A stretch of DNA of 64,000 bases from Primula veris (lineage: Eukaryota > Streptophyta > Magnoliopsida > Ericales > Primulaceae), in contig OY821743.1 in NCBI GenBank assembly GCA_963682055.1, positions 15,163,566 through 15,227,565 of the forward strand. The letters are read 5' to 3'. Below are positions 54,323 through 64,000 of this stretch, in pieces; position 1 is the first letter of the stretch, and each line of letters begins with the position of its first letter. Below the pieces are notes generated by a model that saw only the letters and a list, made by a program, of their open reading frames with translations, was not told the DNA's origin and did not search any database. The translations under genes were made by a program, and so were the position numbers.

Positions 54323-55568
54323 TGTTGAACTTAGAGTTCAATAATGATTTTGATTATAACCTTGATTATGTTTTAATGATTTTACTATTTCTCTATTTCA
54401 TTGATATAATGCTTGTCTTTTCCAAAGAAGAGAAAATGTACATTTCAGGTCTTTAAATGATAGAGCATTCGATAACGAAGCCATAGGTTCAAGCGGAACC
54501 AAAATCGGAGCTAAAACGAAGAAGTTACAAGCTTTCGGAGAAGACCGAAAAACTGCCAGAATTACAGACGACCGATCGACTGGACAAAAACGACCGATCG
54601 TTTTTGGTCCAAAATATTCCAGTGAGCAGGTCGAAAAAACGACCGGTCGAAACTCAGAAACGACGGATCGTTTTCTGAAAACGACCGATCGACTATAGAG
54701 AACGACCGATCGTTTTCTGCAGTTTTCGAAAACAGCTTTTCAGCAATTTCTGGGAAATAGCTTAAACCACTGAAAAATAGCCATAACCACTTCCAACGGT
54801 CATATACAGAAAAACAGACTGTTTGGCATATATATACCAACCAAATCTCTCTCCCAAATCAACCAATCACAATACCAATCAACTTCCTTCAACCTCTCAT
54901 TAAAACCCTAATATCACCATTTTGGTGCATATATATTCGAGAAAGAGAAAAATAAAAGAGAAAGAGATTCAAGCTCGATCATCATCAACAACTCACAAAT
55001 TAGCTTTTTAAGAAGCAATTAGAATAGTGAGTGTAGTTACATTTTTGTAACAAAATTTGTATCGAGTGTTTTATAAACTCATTTGTGAGCGAGTGAACGG
55101 GTAGAGGCTTTGTAAGCAAGTGAAGCTTAAAAGCTCTAGGTTTTTCATTCGGGTACTCATAAATTGAGGGGGAGTCGTTGACTCATAGTCGTGTTCTCTT
55201 GCACTTGTATCAAGACTAGGAACCCCGGGTAGAGGGTGAGCCAATCGGTCGATTGAGCTCGATAGGGTTTGTAAAATCCGAAAGAAATATTTTAGTGAAA
55301 TACTCGGTAGTACCGAGAAGAGGACGTAGGCGCGTTTGCCGAACCTCTATAAATTACGGTGTCATTTTCTTCCCTTACTTTTATTTTCCGCAATTATTTA
55401 TTCTTGCTTGCGTTTAGTACTCCTAGCAATTTATTGACTCTTGTTAAAACGCTTAAGCTTAAGAATTGCATTAGTTGGGTGGTTAGTTGCTTAGAATTTT
55501 AAATTAGGCAAAAACGCCTAGAAACCTTATTCACCCCCCTCTAAGGTTTAGCCGCACACGGGCCAACA
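54323..55568 (+). mobile_element. solo LTR, same family as 23346-24266
   Basis: 1246 bp, TGTTGAACTTAG to CACGGGCCAACA, with a perfect 5-bp duplication CATCT at 54318-54322 and 55569-55573. The upstream part holds six ACGACCGATCG-like motifs (54565-54715). It interrupts the LINE reading frame, so it is younger than the LINE. Confidence 0.92.
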
Positions 55569-55573
55569 CATCT

Positions 55574-57265
55574 AAAGATGAGATAAAAGAAGCTGTGTTT
55601 GCTCTTAGTAAATCTAGTGCACTAGGTATTGATGGTTTCACAGGACAGTTCTTTGTTTCATGTTGGGACCTAATTGGAGAAGATGTCATCCAAGCTATTA
55701 CTCTTTTTTTTATGGGTAATCTACTACCTAAATCTCTCTCTACCACTGTCATTGCTCTTATTCCAAAGAAGGTAAAACCAAAGAAGTTTGCTGAATTTAG
55801 ACCTATCAGCTTATGTACATTCTCCAGTAAGATCATATCTAAAATTATGGCTTCTAGATTTGCCTATGTATTGCCTTATATTATTTCTGAAAATCAAAGT
55901 GGTTTTGTCAAATCTAGAGATATAGTGGACAATATTCTCCTAGCCCAGGAGTTTATTTCAACTCTTAGTAAAAAGACTAGTGGTAAAAATATTGCTTTAA
56001 AGTTAGATATGAAAAAAGGTTATGACAGAATATCTTGGCATTTTCTCATTTCTACTTTAAGGAAAATGGGTTTTTCAGAGAAGGTTATAGACCTAGTATG
56101 GAGAATTATATCTGGAAATCATACTTCTATATTGGTGAATGGATATCCTACTGATCTTTTCATTCCCAGAAATGGTCTTAGACAGGGGGATCCTCTATCC
56201 TCTAGTCTATTTATTATTTGTTCTGAAGTGTTAAGTAGGAACTTAAATTATTTAATTGACAACAAAAGGTGGGCAGCTTTTAAAGCTCCTATTGGAAGTC
56301 CTATTATCACTCACCTGGCTTTTGCTGATGATCTGATTATATTTAGCTCAGCAGATCTCCACTCCATCAGACAGATAAGCAACACTCTGCAATGTTACAA
56401 TAAAGATTCTGGTCAAGAAATAGGTTTAGACAAAAGTTCTGTCTATTTATCAAAGAGTGTCAGCACAATTCAAAAAAGGAAAATTTGTAAAGTTCTGAAC
56501 ATTACAAGTAAGAATCCTCTTTTTACTTATCTTGGCTGCAAATTATATTCTGGGCATAAAAAGTGTATACTGTTTCATGAATTAATTCTAAAAGTTAGAA
56601 GTAAGTTGTCTACTTGGAAGGGTAATTGGTTAAATCTGGGTGGAAAATTAATTTTGATAAGACATGTTCTTCAATCTATTCCTATATATACATTGGCAGC
56701 TATGAACCCACCTCTACAAGTGATTAAAAGAATAGATCTTATATTATCCAATTTTTTCTGTGGGAATAAAAATGGTAAAAATAAGTTTCATTGGGTTAGA
56801 TGGAGCAAAGTTTGTACACCTGTGAAAGAATGGGGTTTGAATGTAAAAAGCTTTCATGATATATCAAAAGCATTTGCTATGAAACTTTGGTGGAAATTCA
56901 AAACAATAGATTCTTTGTGGTCCACATTTATGAAGGCTAAATATTGTAGAAATAAGCTACCAGAAGACATTCCTATTAAAAAAGGAAATAATATTTGGTG
57001 CAGAATGCTTCAAGTTAGAGAAGTGACTGATAATAATACTACTACAGTTGAAAATGGGGTAAAATCTATTTGGAAACCTAATACTCTTGGGAATTTTACT
57101 ATTAAGTCAGCATGGGAAATTGCTAGAGAGGTAGGTACTGAAAACTGGAGAAGCAATTTTATATGGAACAGAATGATACCTTTAAAAGTCTCTTGTTTTA
57201 TGTGGAAACTCTTTAAAAAGCTGTATCTCTGGACTGCAACCTGTATAAATTTGGTATTAGCATAG
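55574..57265 (+). pseudogene. LINE reverse transcriptase
   Basis: Over 550 codons are open after the LTR. RT motifs are in order: SSALGIDGFTGQFF, ALIPKK, FRPISLC, NGLRQGDPLSSSLF (about 56170) and the catalytic FADDLIIF (about 56320). The frame is lost at 57265 just before the zinc knuckle. RT copies the LINE RNA at the target site. The domain itself looks intact; the element as a whole is not. Confidence 0.9.
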
Positions 57266-57270
57266 CTTTT

Positions 57271-58149
57271 ATGTGTGGTTGCTGTAAAATGTCAGAAAAG
57301 ACATTTGACCATCTATTTAGTACTGGTAAAGTTGCAAATGAAGTCTGGAACTACTTTGAAAGAAAATGGGGAATAATTATTCAGAATAATTCTTTATATG
57401 GAAGAATTAACAGCTGGTGGTCTTATATCATTAAGAAAAAGACTTTTTCTGGTAAAAAGATTTGCCAGGTTCTACCTTATATTATTATTTGGAATATTTG
57501 AAAATCTAGATGTTCATGTAAATTTGAGAACATCAAAAGGAAGACTAGCAGTATTATCAGAAATTCTGAAGAGTTGATTATTCAATCTGTTTATAGGGAG
57601 AAGGATTTCTCCTATTCTATTTTCAGTGGCAAAAAGATTATTAAAAAAGTCACCTTTATTAAGTGGCTTCATCCTCCTATTGAGTTTTTAAAACTTAACA
57701 TAGATGGCTGTTTTCAACAATCAGGGGTCCTTAATGGTATTGGGGGTTTAATAAGAGATGAAAAATGACTTTTTATGAAGGGTTTTTCTAGGTCTATACA
57801 CAACAATTCAAGTCTTTTTTCTGAGTTTCAAGCTCTCTATTATGGCCTTCTATTCTCTCCAAAAAAACAGTTAATTATTGAAAGTGATTCTCTTCAATTA
57901 ATTAATATAATAGAAGGTAAAATTAAATGTCCATGGAAGATTTTAGACTTATTTTATTATATCAAAGAATTGCTAAAGGATGGAGAATACCAGTTCAGGC
58001 ACGTCATGCGAGAAGGTAACAAAGCTGCTGATTTACTTGCTAATTGGGAGAAAGACCTCATTTCTTCTTGTCTGGATGATTTTCCAAAGCTATTGAAAGG
58101 GATTATTTTAACGGAGGAAAGAGCGCTTTCTAATATAAGGGTCAAATGA
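57271..58149 (+). pseudogene. LINE zinc knuckle and RNase H
   Basis: After a frameshift: CGCCKMSEKTFDHLF (zf-RVT type), then an RNase H domain with the acidic residues in LNIDGCF, SEFQALYYGL, ESDSLQLI and KAADLLANW. Two in-frame TGA codons (57499-57501 and 57766-57768) stand where Trp would fit. The second is shared with the inverted copy at 52742-53897. Confidence 0.85.
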
Positions 58150-58490
58150 AGTTGGAGAAGAAAGGAGAGGGAGAGTTTCTTTCTCCTAGGGTTCTTTTCT
58201 CAGAAAAATGAAGAGCTGGAAATGAAGAGGTGGAGAAGACAAATGTTATTATTACATCTATTATCACTTTAGTCCCTCAAGTTTACTCCACTATGCTATT
58301 GAATCCAAGCTTCTCAGTTTTCGGATTTTAAGTTTCTATTAATTCAATTGACTGTAATAGTTTGGTTTTATATTTTTGGGGTCATAAAGTTTGTAAGTAT
58401 CTTCACAATTACTTTTGTTTCACCGTGGGGTTATTTTTCCCTCCGGTTTTCATTAATAAAATGTGGGCTTCCCACTAATTATTTAAAAAA

Positions 58491-58795
58491 ATTATCCAAA
58501 CAGCACTCTTGAGCTTGAGGTTTCCATAGCTGCTTCCTTTCGTACTTCTGCTAGGCCTTTCATTCTCTTGGTCGTTTCTTTTTAGCAGGCCCCCTTTACC
58601 CTATTTGGTTACAACACCAAATAGAGAACCTAACAAGAAACACAAAAAAACAGCAGTACCTTGCAAAACAAACAAGTAGGATGGTAAAGCCAGCTATACT
58701 GAAAAACAGATTACCTGTATCATAGTAAGATAAAACGGAGACAACTCTCTTATGCCCTTTGATCTCAATAATCATCATTTTTTAAAAATTTATCA
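58491..58795 (-). other. noncoding, probable 3' region of the minus-strand LINE relic
   Basis: No ORF. It precedes, in plus coordinates, the zinc-knuckle relic at 58796. Confidence 0.4.
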
Positions 58796-59203
58796 TCAAT
58801 GCACTGGGCTTCTAGGAATATTTAGATTCCTATTGCTTTTTTCCACTTTCCTCAGCTGGTTAAGCCTAACCTTCACCATAAAGTGAATTTTTGATATGAA
58901 GCTTGGCACATCACAAATAACTTCATGTCTTCTCCCATTCCTTTCTCTCCAGATCTTGTATACAGAACTTGGGAAGATTAATTTCCCCAATTTCACGGCA
59001 AGTCTATTCCCTTTGAACCTTATGATAGACCACTCTATACAGTCTCCCCAATAGGTCGGATAACCATAAAAACCAGCCTTACTCAGTAGACTATGAATTA
59101 TTCTGAGGGTATAATTACAACTAAAGAGGAGGTGGTTCAGGTTCTCATAATCACTTTTACATAGAACACATGTTGTGTCCAAATTTAGGGACCCCGTAGC
59201 CAT
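58796..59203 (-). pseudogene. LINE zf-RVT relic, minus strand
   Basis: A 135-codon open stretch with TTCVLCKSDYENLNHLLFSC, the zinc-knuckle domain of plant LINE polyproteins, followed by VYKIWRERNGRRH, the usual boundary ahead of RNase H. The sequence before the ATG also translates as LINE (WQAVLRKL) with stops. It pairs with the RT relic at 60569-60919 in the same orientation. Confidence 0.85.
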
Positions 59204-59428
59204 TTTATCACAAGTAGGTAATTAACTTCCTTAGCACAGCTTGCCAAAGTATTACGTTACACTTGGTTATTTTTATTCTTTAACCCTAGCCCCCTTCATT
59301 TATTGGTTAGTTTTCCAATCTACTCTTGTATTTTTTGAGTTTAAAGCATTTCCATACCATAAGAAGCAAAAGAAAATGGAGTTTATTTTATTTATAATAG
59401 CAGTAGGGAGAATGAAATAGGAGCCCTA

Positions 59429-59514
59429 GAAAATAATGATACTATAAAACACAGATATTATTAGGGGTGGAGAAAATAATGATACTATAAAACACATATA
59501 TTATTAGGGGTAGG
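59429..59514. repeat. 43-bp tandem duplication at the edge of a hAT element
   Basis: GAAAATAATGATACTATAAA starts at 59429 and again at 59472. Both units end in ATTATTAGGGGT, the start of the adjacent hAT-type element, so the flank plus the element's first bases were duplicated. Confidence 0.85.
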
Positions 59515-60096
59515 CTAGGGTCGGGACCCGACCCGTAAATGTTCAACCCGTATCCCGACCCGATTACTTTTGGAATTGAAAAAAGAAATCCCAATCCCGA
59601 CCCGACAAAAGTCGGGACCGACTTTTTCGGGACCCGAATTTTCGGGATTCTGTAGGGTCGGGATATATTTATCCCGAATCTCCCAACATTTTTTTTTTTA
59701 CGACGACGTCATTTTTTTAAACAATTTTCATTTGAGAAGTCTAAACATGTTATTAACACGAAACATAATCCTAATTTAATATTAATATTTCTAATAAATG
59801 AAAAAAGAAATTAACATGTAGTAAAAAAAATAGTGTGAAATTACAAATAATGAGGTAGATAAAAAAATTGATACGTTTTTTATCAGATTCTTTTAGTATT
59901 AAGTTTTATTCACACAAACAACAATTATCATATTAAATGAGATACATTATCATTATAATTTGTATCATAGAGGTATAAGGTTTGATTCTCATCACTTGCA
60001 TTTAATATACATTAATTTAGATATTATATAAAATATAAATTAATTAAAAAAAGGGGTCGGGTCGGGTTGGGATTTCGGGATTTTTTCCCAGCCCTA
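59505..60096. mobile_element. hAT-type non-autonomous element, GGGTCGG-rich, second copy
   Basis: 592 bp, ends TAGGGGTAGG and CCAGCCCTA, with GGGTCGGGACCCGACCC-type palindromes near the left end and GGTCGGGTCGGG near the right. Flanks TATATTAT and GATTTTAT match at six of eight. Same family as 2874-3600; it sits inside the minus-strand LINE relic. Confidence 0.72.
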
Positions 60097-60301
60097 GATT
60101 TTATGAGCTGAATCCTACTAGGCATAAGATAAAAATCTACCAATCGAGCTAGTTATTCTACTAACGATCTTATTAATCAGACTTTACAATGAGAATCCTT
60201 AAGTCTAGAGGATAGGAGAGGGACCCCAAAGTACCTCACAAGAGGGAGGGTCATCTTTGTACTTCAGATGCTCTCTAATTTCTAGCAAATCCTCCTCATT
60301 A

Positions 60302-60434
60302 CACTATAAGAAAAAGTTCATTTAACATCATAATTTTTTTCCGGTTATTTTACTAAATTGGTTGTGGCTAAATTTTAGCAACAAATTATGTTGTTATTTG
60401 TTGCTAAATGTTAAATGAACTTTTTCTTGTAGTG
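60302..60434. mobile_element. CACTA-type MITE, 133 bp
   Basis: Ends CACTATAAGAAAAAGTTCAT and, inverted, CACTACAAGAAAAAGTTCAT, with the similarity running about 27 bp. The 3-bp target duplication is TTA at 60299-60301 and 60435-60437. CACTA ends with a 3-bp duplication define the superfamily. Confidence 0.92.
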
Positions 60435-60568
60435 TTAATAGCACCCTGGAGAACATACTGCTCTTGTTCGGGTTAGGAGTGAGAACAGAGTATTTAGAAA
60501 AGAGACTTAAAAGCATTGTTAATGACTTTGACACACTTAATATTACCATAGCTGAATAAGAGCAGACA

Positions 60569-60919
60569 TCAGCAAAACAAAAGACGGGTAATCAAGAGTT
60601 TTTTACGCTTAACATGGTAAGTGAAGTCTTTATAGCCACAAAATTTATCAAGAATAGAAGAGAGAACATTCATACACATTACACAAATGTAAGGGGAAAG
60701 GGGATCCCCTCGCCTTATAGCTTTTGCCCCTCTTAAAAATCCATTCATGCCTCCATTTATCATTAGAGGGGGTATTATAGCAAGTTTTAATCCACTCTCT
60801 AAAAGAGATAGGAAACCCCATAAGCTGAAAAACATCATTAATAAAGGACCAATTGCGAGTAAAAAATAAATCGTTGACAATTTAGAATTTTTGTTACCGA
60901 TGACACATCTTAGCAACAC
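60569..60919 (-). pseudogene. LINE reverse transcriptase relic, minus strand
   Basis: An open stretch of 116 codons containing FLRGAKAIRRGDPLSPYICV, the RT motif usually written G-L-R-Q-G-D-P-L-S-P-Y. It is followed by the start of the next RT segment, then lost. With 58796-59203 it forms one LINE copy, split by two MITEs. Confidence 0.85.
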
Positions 60920-60947
60920 CGATTCGCTTATTCATACAATTTTGTTG

Positions 60948-60948
<1 letters not shown>

Positions 60949-60998
<50 letters not shown>
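60949..60998. repeat. (CA)n(TA)n microsatellite
   Basis: CA and TA runs; the solo LTR at 60999 inserted into the TA part, which resumes at 62912. Confidence 0.95.
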
Positions 60999-60999
<1 letters not shown>

Positions 61000-61376
61000 G
61001 TAACACCCCGTATTTTTATCAATGGTTTTATTTATGATTTAATTTATCCAAAAAAGTTTTATACAAAATTTTACCAAAAACCGGTCACTCGACTAATTTT
61101 TAGCCAAAAACCGAAACTCTTCTGAAAAACTTTATTTTAAAAACCTGTTACTAATTTTACTAATAAAAATGACCCAATAGATTTGTTTCTAAATATTTGT
61201 TATTTTTGAGTAGTTAAACAATATTTTTGGATTTAGAGTTAACTTTTAGAATTTTGGGGACCAAATAGTTCGTTACCACAAACTATCTAAAAACAGTTTT
61301 TCTAAACCTATTTTTCAGCCACTTTCAAAACAAAAAACCAGCCAAATACAAGAGAGAAAAAAGAGAGAAAAGAGAG

Positions 61377-61450
61377 AAGAAGAAGAAGAAGAAGACGAAG
61401 AAGAAGAAGAAGAAGAAGACGAAGAAGAAGAAGAAGAAGAAGAAGAAGAA
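61377..61450. repeat. (GAA)n microsatellite with GAC interruptions
   Basis: About 24 triplets, GAC occurring at regular spacing, which suggests that a longer unit was duplicated. Confidence 0.95.
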
Positions 61451-62026
61451 ACCACGTTAGCGGGTTCATACCGGAAGCATCTCCTCTACGCTCTAAGGTA
61501 ACGGAGGTTATCCATTGCACCTAGACGAGGGTGTGTTAGGTTTTGGTTTTGTGTTTATTATAAATTGGGGGGTTTTTGCCTTTTATCTTAATTATGTTCT
61601 TAAATTGATAATTGGGTTTATTTGTAGTACGTTTAATTCACTTATTTGATTTTGGAGTAGTTGAGGATTTAGTCTTTTAATTTTGGCTTAATGAGGATAT
61701 TAATGGTTTGCGTGTTTTATGCGTTGATTATGTGTTATTATGGATGTTGATAGAATTGGGTAAATTATTGTTGAATAATGATGGGTTTTATATTGCGTAT
61801 ACAAGGTGTTTGTTAAAATGCCTGAATGGAATTTTATATTGATAGAGTTGGTTGGCTAGTTGTGAATCTAGTACCTATGCTTATTTGCTTTGTTGAATTG
61901 CGTCAAAGTGACGTATGAGAATGTGTTATTTGCGTGGATTTATATTATTGGCCGATGCCGTATGAGATGTGATTAGTTGAATGGTTTTATATTATTGGCC
62001 GAGGCCTTGTGATTTAGCTGTAGTGG

Positions 62027-62390
62027 CAATGGTCTATGTCTCTTACTAATTCTGAGGACAGAAGACGGCCATGGGGATAGGGAATGACTCGTCTTACGGA
62101 CTGGGGCGAGTGGCATGAGAGGTCCTAGTGTGCACTATATTTATTTTATGTTAGCTATGGTCTCTGTCTCTTCCTAATTCCGGGGACAGTAGACGGCCGA
62201 GGGGATAGGGAATGACTCGTCTTACGGACTGGGGCGAGTGGCATGAGAGGTCCAAGTGCGCACTTTAAATCTATTTTTATGTTAGCAATGGTCTCTGTCT
62301 CTTCCTAATTCCGGGACAGAAGACGGCCGAGGGGATAGGGAATGACCTACCTTACGGACTGGGGTAGGTGGCATGAGAGGTCCATGTTTG
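62027..62390. repeat. three-unit tandem repeat, about 130 bp
   Basis: GGTCT-TGTCTCTT, GACGGCC-GGGGATAGGG and GGCATGAGAGGTCC recur at about 62032, 62158 and 62289. It lies in the middle of the solo LTR. Confidence 0.9.
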
Positions 62391-62916
62391 CTATAGATGT
62401 TTATTTAATTTATTTCGTTGTTCGATGTTATTATTAGTTCTTTTATACGTTGATTATCGTAGTTGTTGTTTGTGAGTTCTTGCATTTATGGGACGGAGTG
62501 ACGGTATTTGTGGTGCCGTCCCGTCTAGGTATGTGCGTGGGACTCACCGTTACAGTTTTGTATTTCAGGTACAACTTAGGCTGAGGCGTTTGGTTAGGAG
62601 CATTAGCAAGATATCGCTTGGGCTCGGGGCTTCTTTCTATTGCTTTCTTTTTCTTAGACTATCTTTTTAAGGTTGTAGCCTACGGGCAAGTTACATTCGT
62701 TGTTTTTCTTTTCTTTTAACTTTGTTAAAATCATTACGTTTTGTAGCCGTGTTTGGCAAACTTTTTTTTTTTATGTAATTGATTGATTGTTTCTTTAGCT
62801 CGCAAATGTTTTCTTTTAAAAAATTCAATTTTGTACCAACAGGTTTCGTTTTCCTTTTATTTAAAAAGGTCATAGCTCGATATCCGTGTTTATGGAATTT
62901 GGGACGTGACAATATA

Positions 62917-63240
62917 TATATACTAGTACAAGTTGCCCACGCGTTGCGTGTGAGACGCGTAATGACATAAATATCGTAATATATTTTATTTTTAACATAA
63001 TATTCAGATTTTGTATAATTTATTATAGTTACGGAGGTTAAAACGAATTGTTAATTAATTTAGGGTACATCCGTAATTAGTAAAATATATTGAGGACAAA
63101 TATTTAATTAATTAGATTATGTATATTGGTAATTATTAAAATAGAGTGAGGGTATTTTTGGAAAAAAGTGGCTAAATTGAGCAGATTTTTCTTGGGTTGT
63201 GTTATTATAATAGAATGATATATATATAATATTTACAAAT
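62917..63240. repeat. dispersed repeat with GTTGCCCACGCGTTGCG motif
   Basis: ACAAGTTGCCCACGCGTTGC at about 62927 and the later segments GGGTATTTTTGGAAAA and GTGGCTAAATTGAGC match, loosely and in order, a part of the long-TIR element (13117-13420). So the two stretches belong to one dispersed repeat family. Class unknown. Confidence 0.55.
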
Positions 63241-63594
63241 ATAAAATCGCATACTAATTCACATTATCAAAAACGTAACGAAATCATTCAATTTAGTTAA
63301 AAAAAACATGATTTTATTCATTCAATCCATTCCGTGACAAAATACTAAATTAAATAAATGAGAAAAAGACAACTACCGAACATTCAAATATAACTGCAAA
63401 CAATAAAAACTCAAGGAAACAAAACTAGCATCCTAAATCTAAGAAAGATCATGACTTCAATAGACTTGTCCTGCAAAAATGAAAAAAATTGAAATATAAG
63501 GGTATTAGTTAAACAAAATAGTTCTTATAAAAGTAATCAAACGTCGAGTGATTTATGCATAATATGTACCTTTTGAGTGAAATTGTTAAACAGA
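63241..63594. other. noncoding, probable 3' flank of right-edge fragment
   Basis: AT-rich, no ORF. Confidence 0.4.
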
Positions 63595-63935
63595 CTCAAA
63601 CTCATGTCCTTCGAAGATCCACCTGCAAACACAAAATTCATAAATCACATTTGGCACCTTTTCATATCTTCAAGGATCCAATCTCATTGTTTTGTGTCAT
63701 GTAAAGCGAATTTATCCTCATATTCTTGACTTCTACTCCTAAGAGTTTCAATCTCAGATTTTAGCTAGCCATTATCGTGCCTATTTGATACGCCGCTCAA
63801 ATTATTCTTGGATGATGACTTCATGCTAGGTCCCAATCCTTTCAAGTAATATTTTTTTTCCGAAAAACCATCTTCGATAGTTCCTCATATTCAATTTCAA
63901 GTTGTTCCAGCATACCATGTGATTTAACCAAAAAT
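63595..63935 (-). pseudogene. coiled-coil gene fragment at right edge
   Basis: On the minus strand GMLEQLEIEYEELSKMVF (about 63925-63865) reads as a coiled coil. After a one-base frame change it continues through KGLGPSMKSSSKNNLSGVS, a TAG, and LKSEIETLRSRSQEYEDKFA, to a TGA at about 63692. A small downstream exon could be WIFEGHEFESV after a TTTGCAG acceptor (about 63630-63595). The first segment resembles plant myosin-heavy-chain-related (NT-C2) coiled-coil proteins, but this is weak. The gene would start beyond 64000. It may be a pseudogene or I may have missed an intron. Confidence 0.4.
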
Positions 63936-64000
63936 TAGCAGTTGTTAAATAAAAAAATAACAATAAACTATGATCATGGTGTAATAAAGATGATGAAATA

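Larger units (their letters stand above)
53898..58490 (+). mobile_element. 5'-truncated LINE with RNase H
   Basis: A plant L1-like non-LTR element without its endonuclease region, starting in the linker before RT and ending in a short A-run after AATTATTT. It is split by a solo LTR at 54323-55568. RT, zinc knuckle and RNase H follow in order. Its 5' edge abuts an inverted copy of its own 3' end. A 21-bp sequence (ATAAGAAGGAAGCTATTCTTA) occurs at 53916 and again at about 53988. Confidence 0.88.
60999..62911 (+). mobile_element. solo LTR, Gypsy-type (TGTAACACCCCG family)
   Basis: 1913 bp from TGTAACACCCCGTATTTT to GGGACGTGACA, flanked by ATATA on both sides (60994-60998, 62912-62916). TGTAACACCCCG is a common start of long plant Gypsy LTRs (Del/Tekay type). 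Inside are a GAA/GAC microsatellite (61377-61450) and a three-unit 130-bp tandem repeat. No internal coding region. Confidence 0.8.

Overview
The window is plant nuclear DNA, almost certainly from a eudicot: it is AT-rich, has intron-bearing host exons, and carries plant lineages of LTR retrotransposons, LINEs and MITEs. Little of it is host coding sequence. I recognise two host gene fragments: the first two exons of an E2F dimerisation partner gene (DP, DPB-like; minus strand, 10392 down to 1971) and the first exon of a plant-type phosphoenolpyruvate carboxylase (32876-33049, plus). There are also two decayed type I M-gamma MADS-box copies (19303-19641 minus, 19968-20302 plus) and a weak coiled-coil fragment at the right edge (minus).

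Layout. 1-10.4 kb: DP exons 1 and 2 lie 8.1 kb apart. The intron between them is a degenerate satellite-like repeat array that has taken in several MITEs (two hAT types, a Stowaway type, a Mutator-like type), and it carries two extra broken copies of DP exon 1. 10.6-14.1 kb: a second degenerate tandem array upstream of DP, split by a 1.2-kb long-TIR element. 14.1-25.8 kb: noncoding DNA, a duplicated 0.73-kb block, the inverted MADS pair and two solo LTRs. 25.8-32.5 kb: a decayed 6.7-kb Copia element whose 3' LTR ends about 155 bp before the TATA box of the PEPC exon. 33.36-50.96 kb: a 17.6-kb Gypsy element of Tat/Retand/Grande character on the minus strand, sitting behind PEPC exon 1 in what would be its first intron. 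51-64 kb: a LINE with an inverted second copy of its own 3' end and a solo LTR inside it, a second LINE relic with MITEs, a 1.9-kb Gypsy-type solo LTR in an AT microsatellite, and the right-edge fragment.

The most interesting system is inside the Gypsy element. Between integrase and its 3' LTR lies 10 kb that reads on the strand opposite to gag-pol. It holds five short single-exon ORFs in a row, each with a TATA box 60-110 bp before its ATG and three with AATAAA after the stop. Next come a five-exon spliced ORF carrying a Transposase_28-like ('putative gypsy-type transposon') domain plus coiled coils, a further coiled-coil ORF, and an 86-bp satellite-like array. Large antisense ORFs are known from this lineage (Grande gene 23, Retand). 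A battery of separately promoted small antisense genes, at least two of them clear paralogues, is not something I know to have been described.

The sole intact-looking host coding pieces are the DP and PEPC exons. The Gypsy LTRs differ at only about two of 568 positions, yet gag-pol has four in-frame stops and the antisense gene two, so the copy may have been coding-dead when it inserted. All identities were judged by eye; no database search was run.
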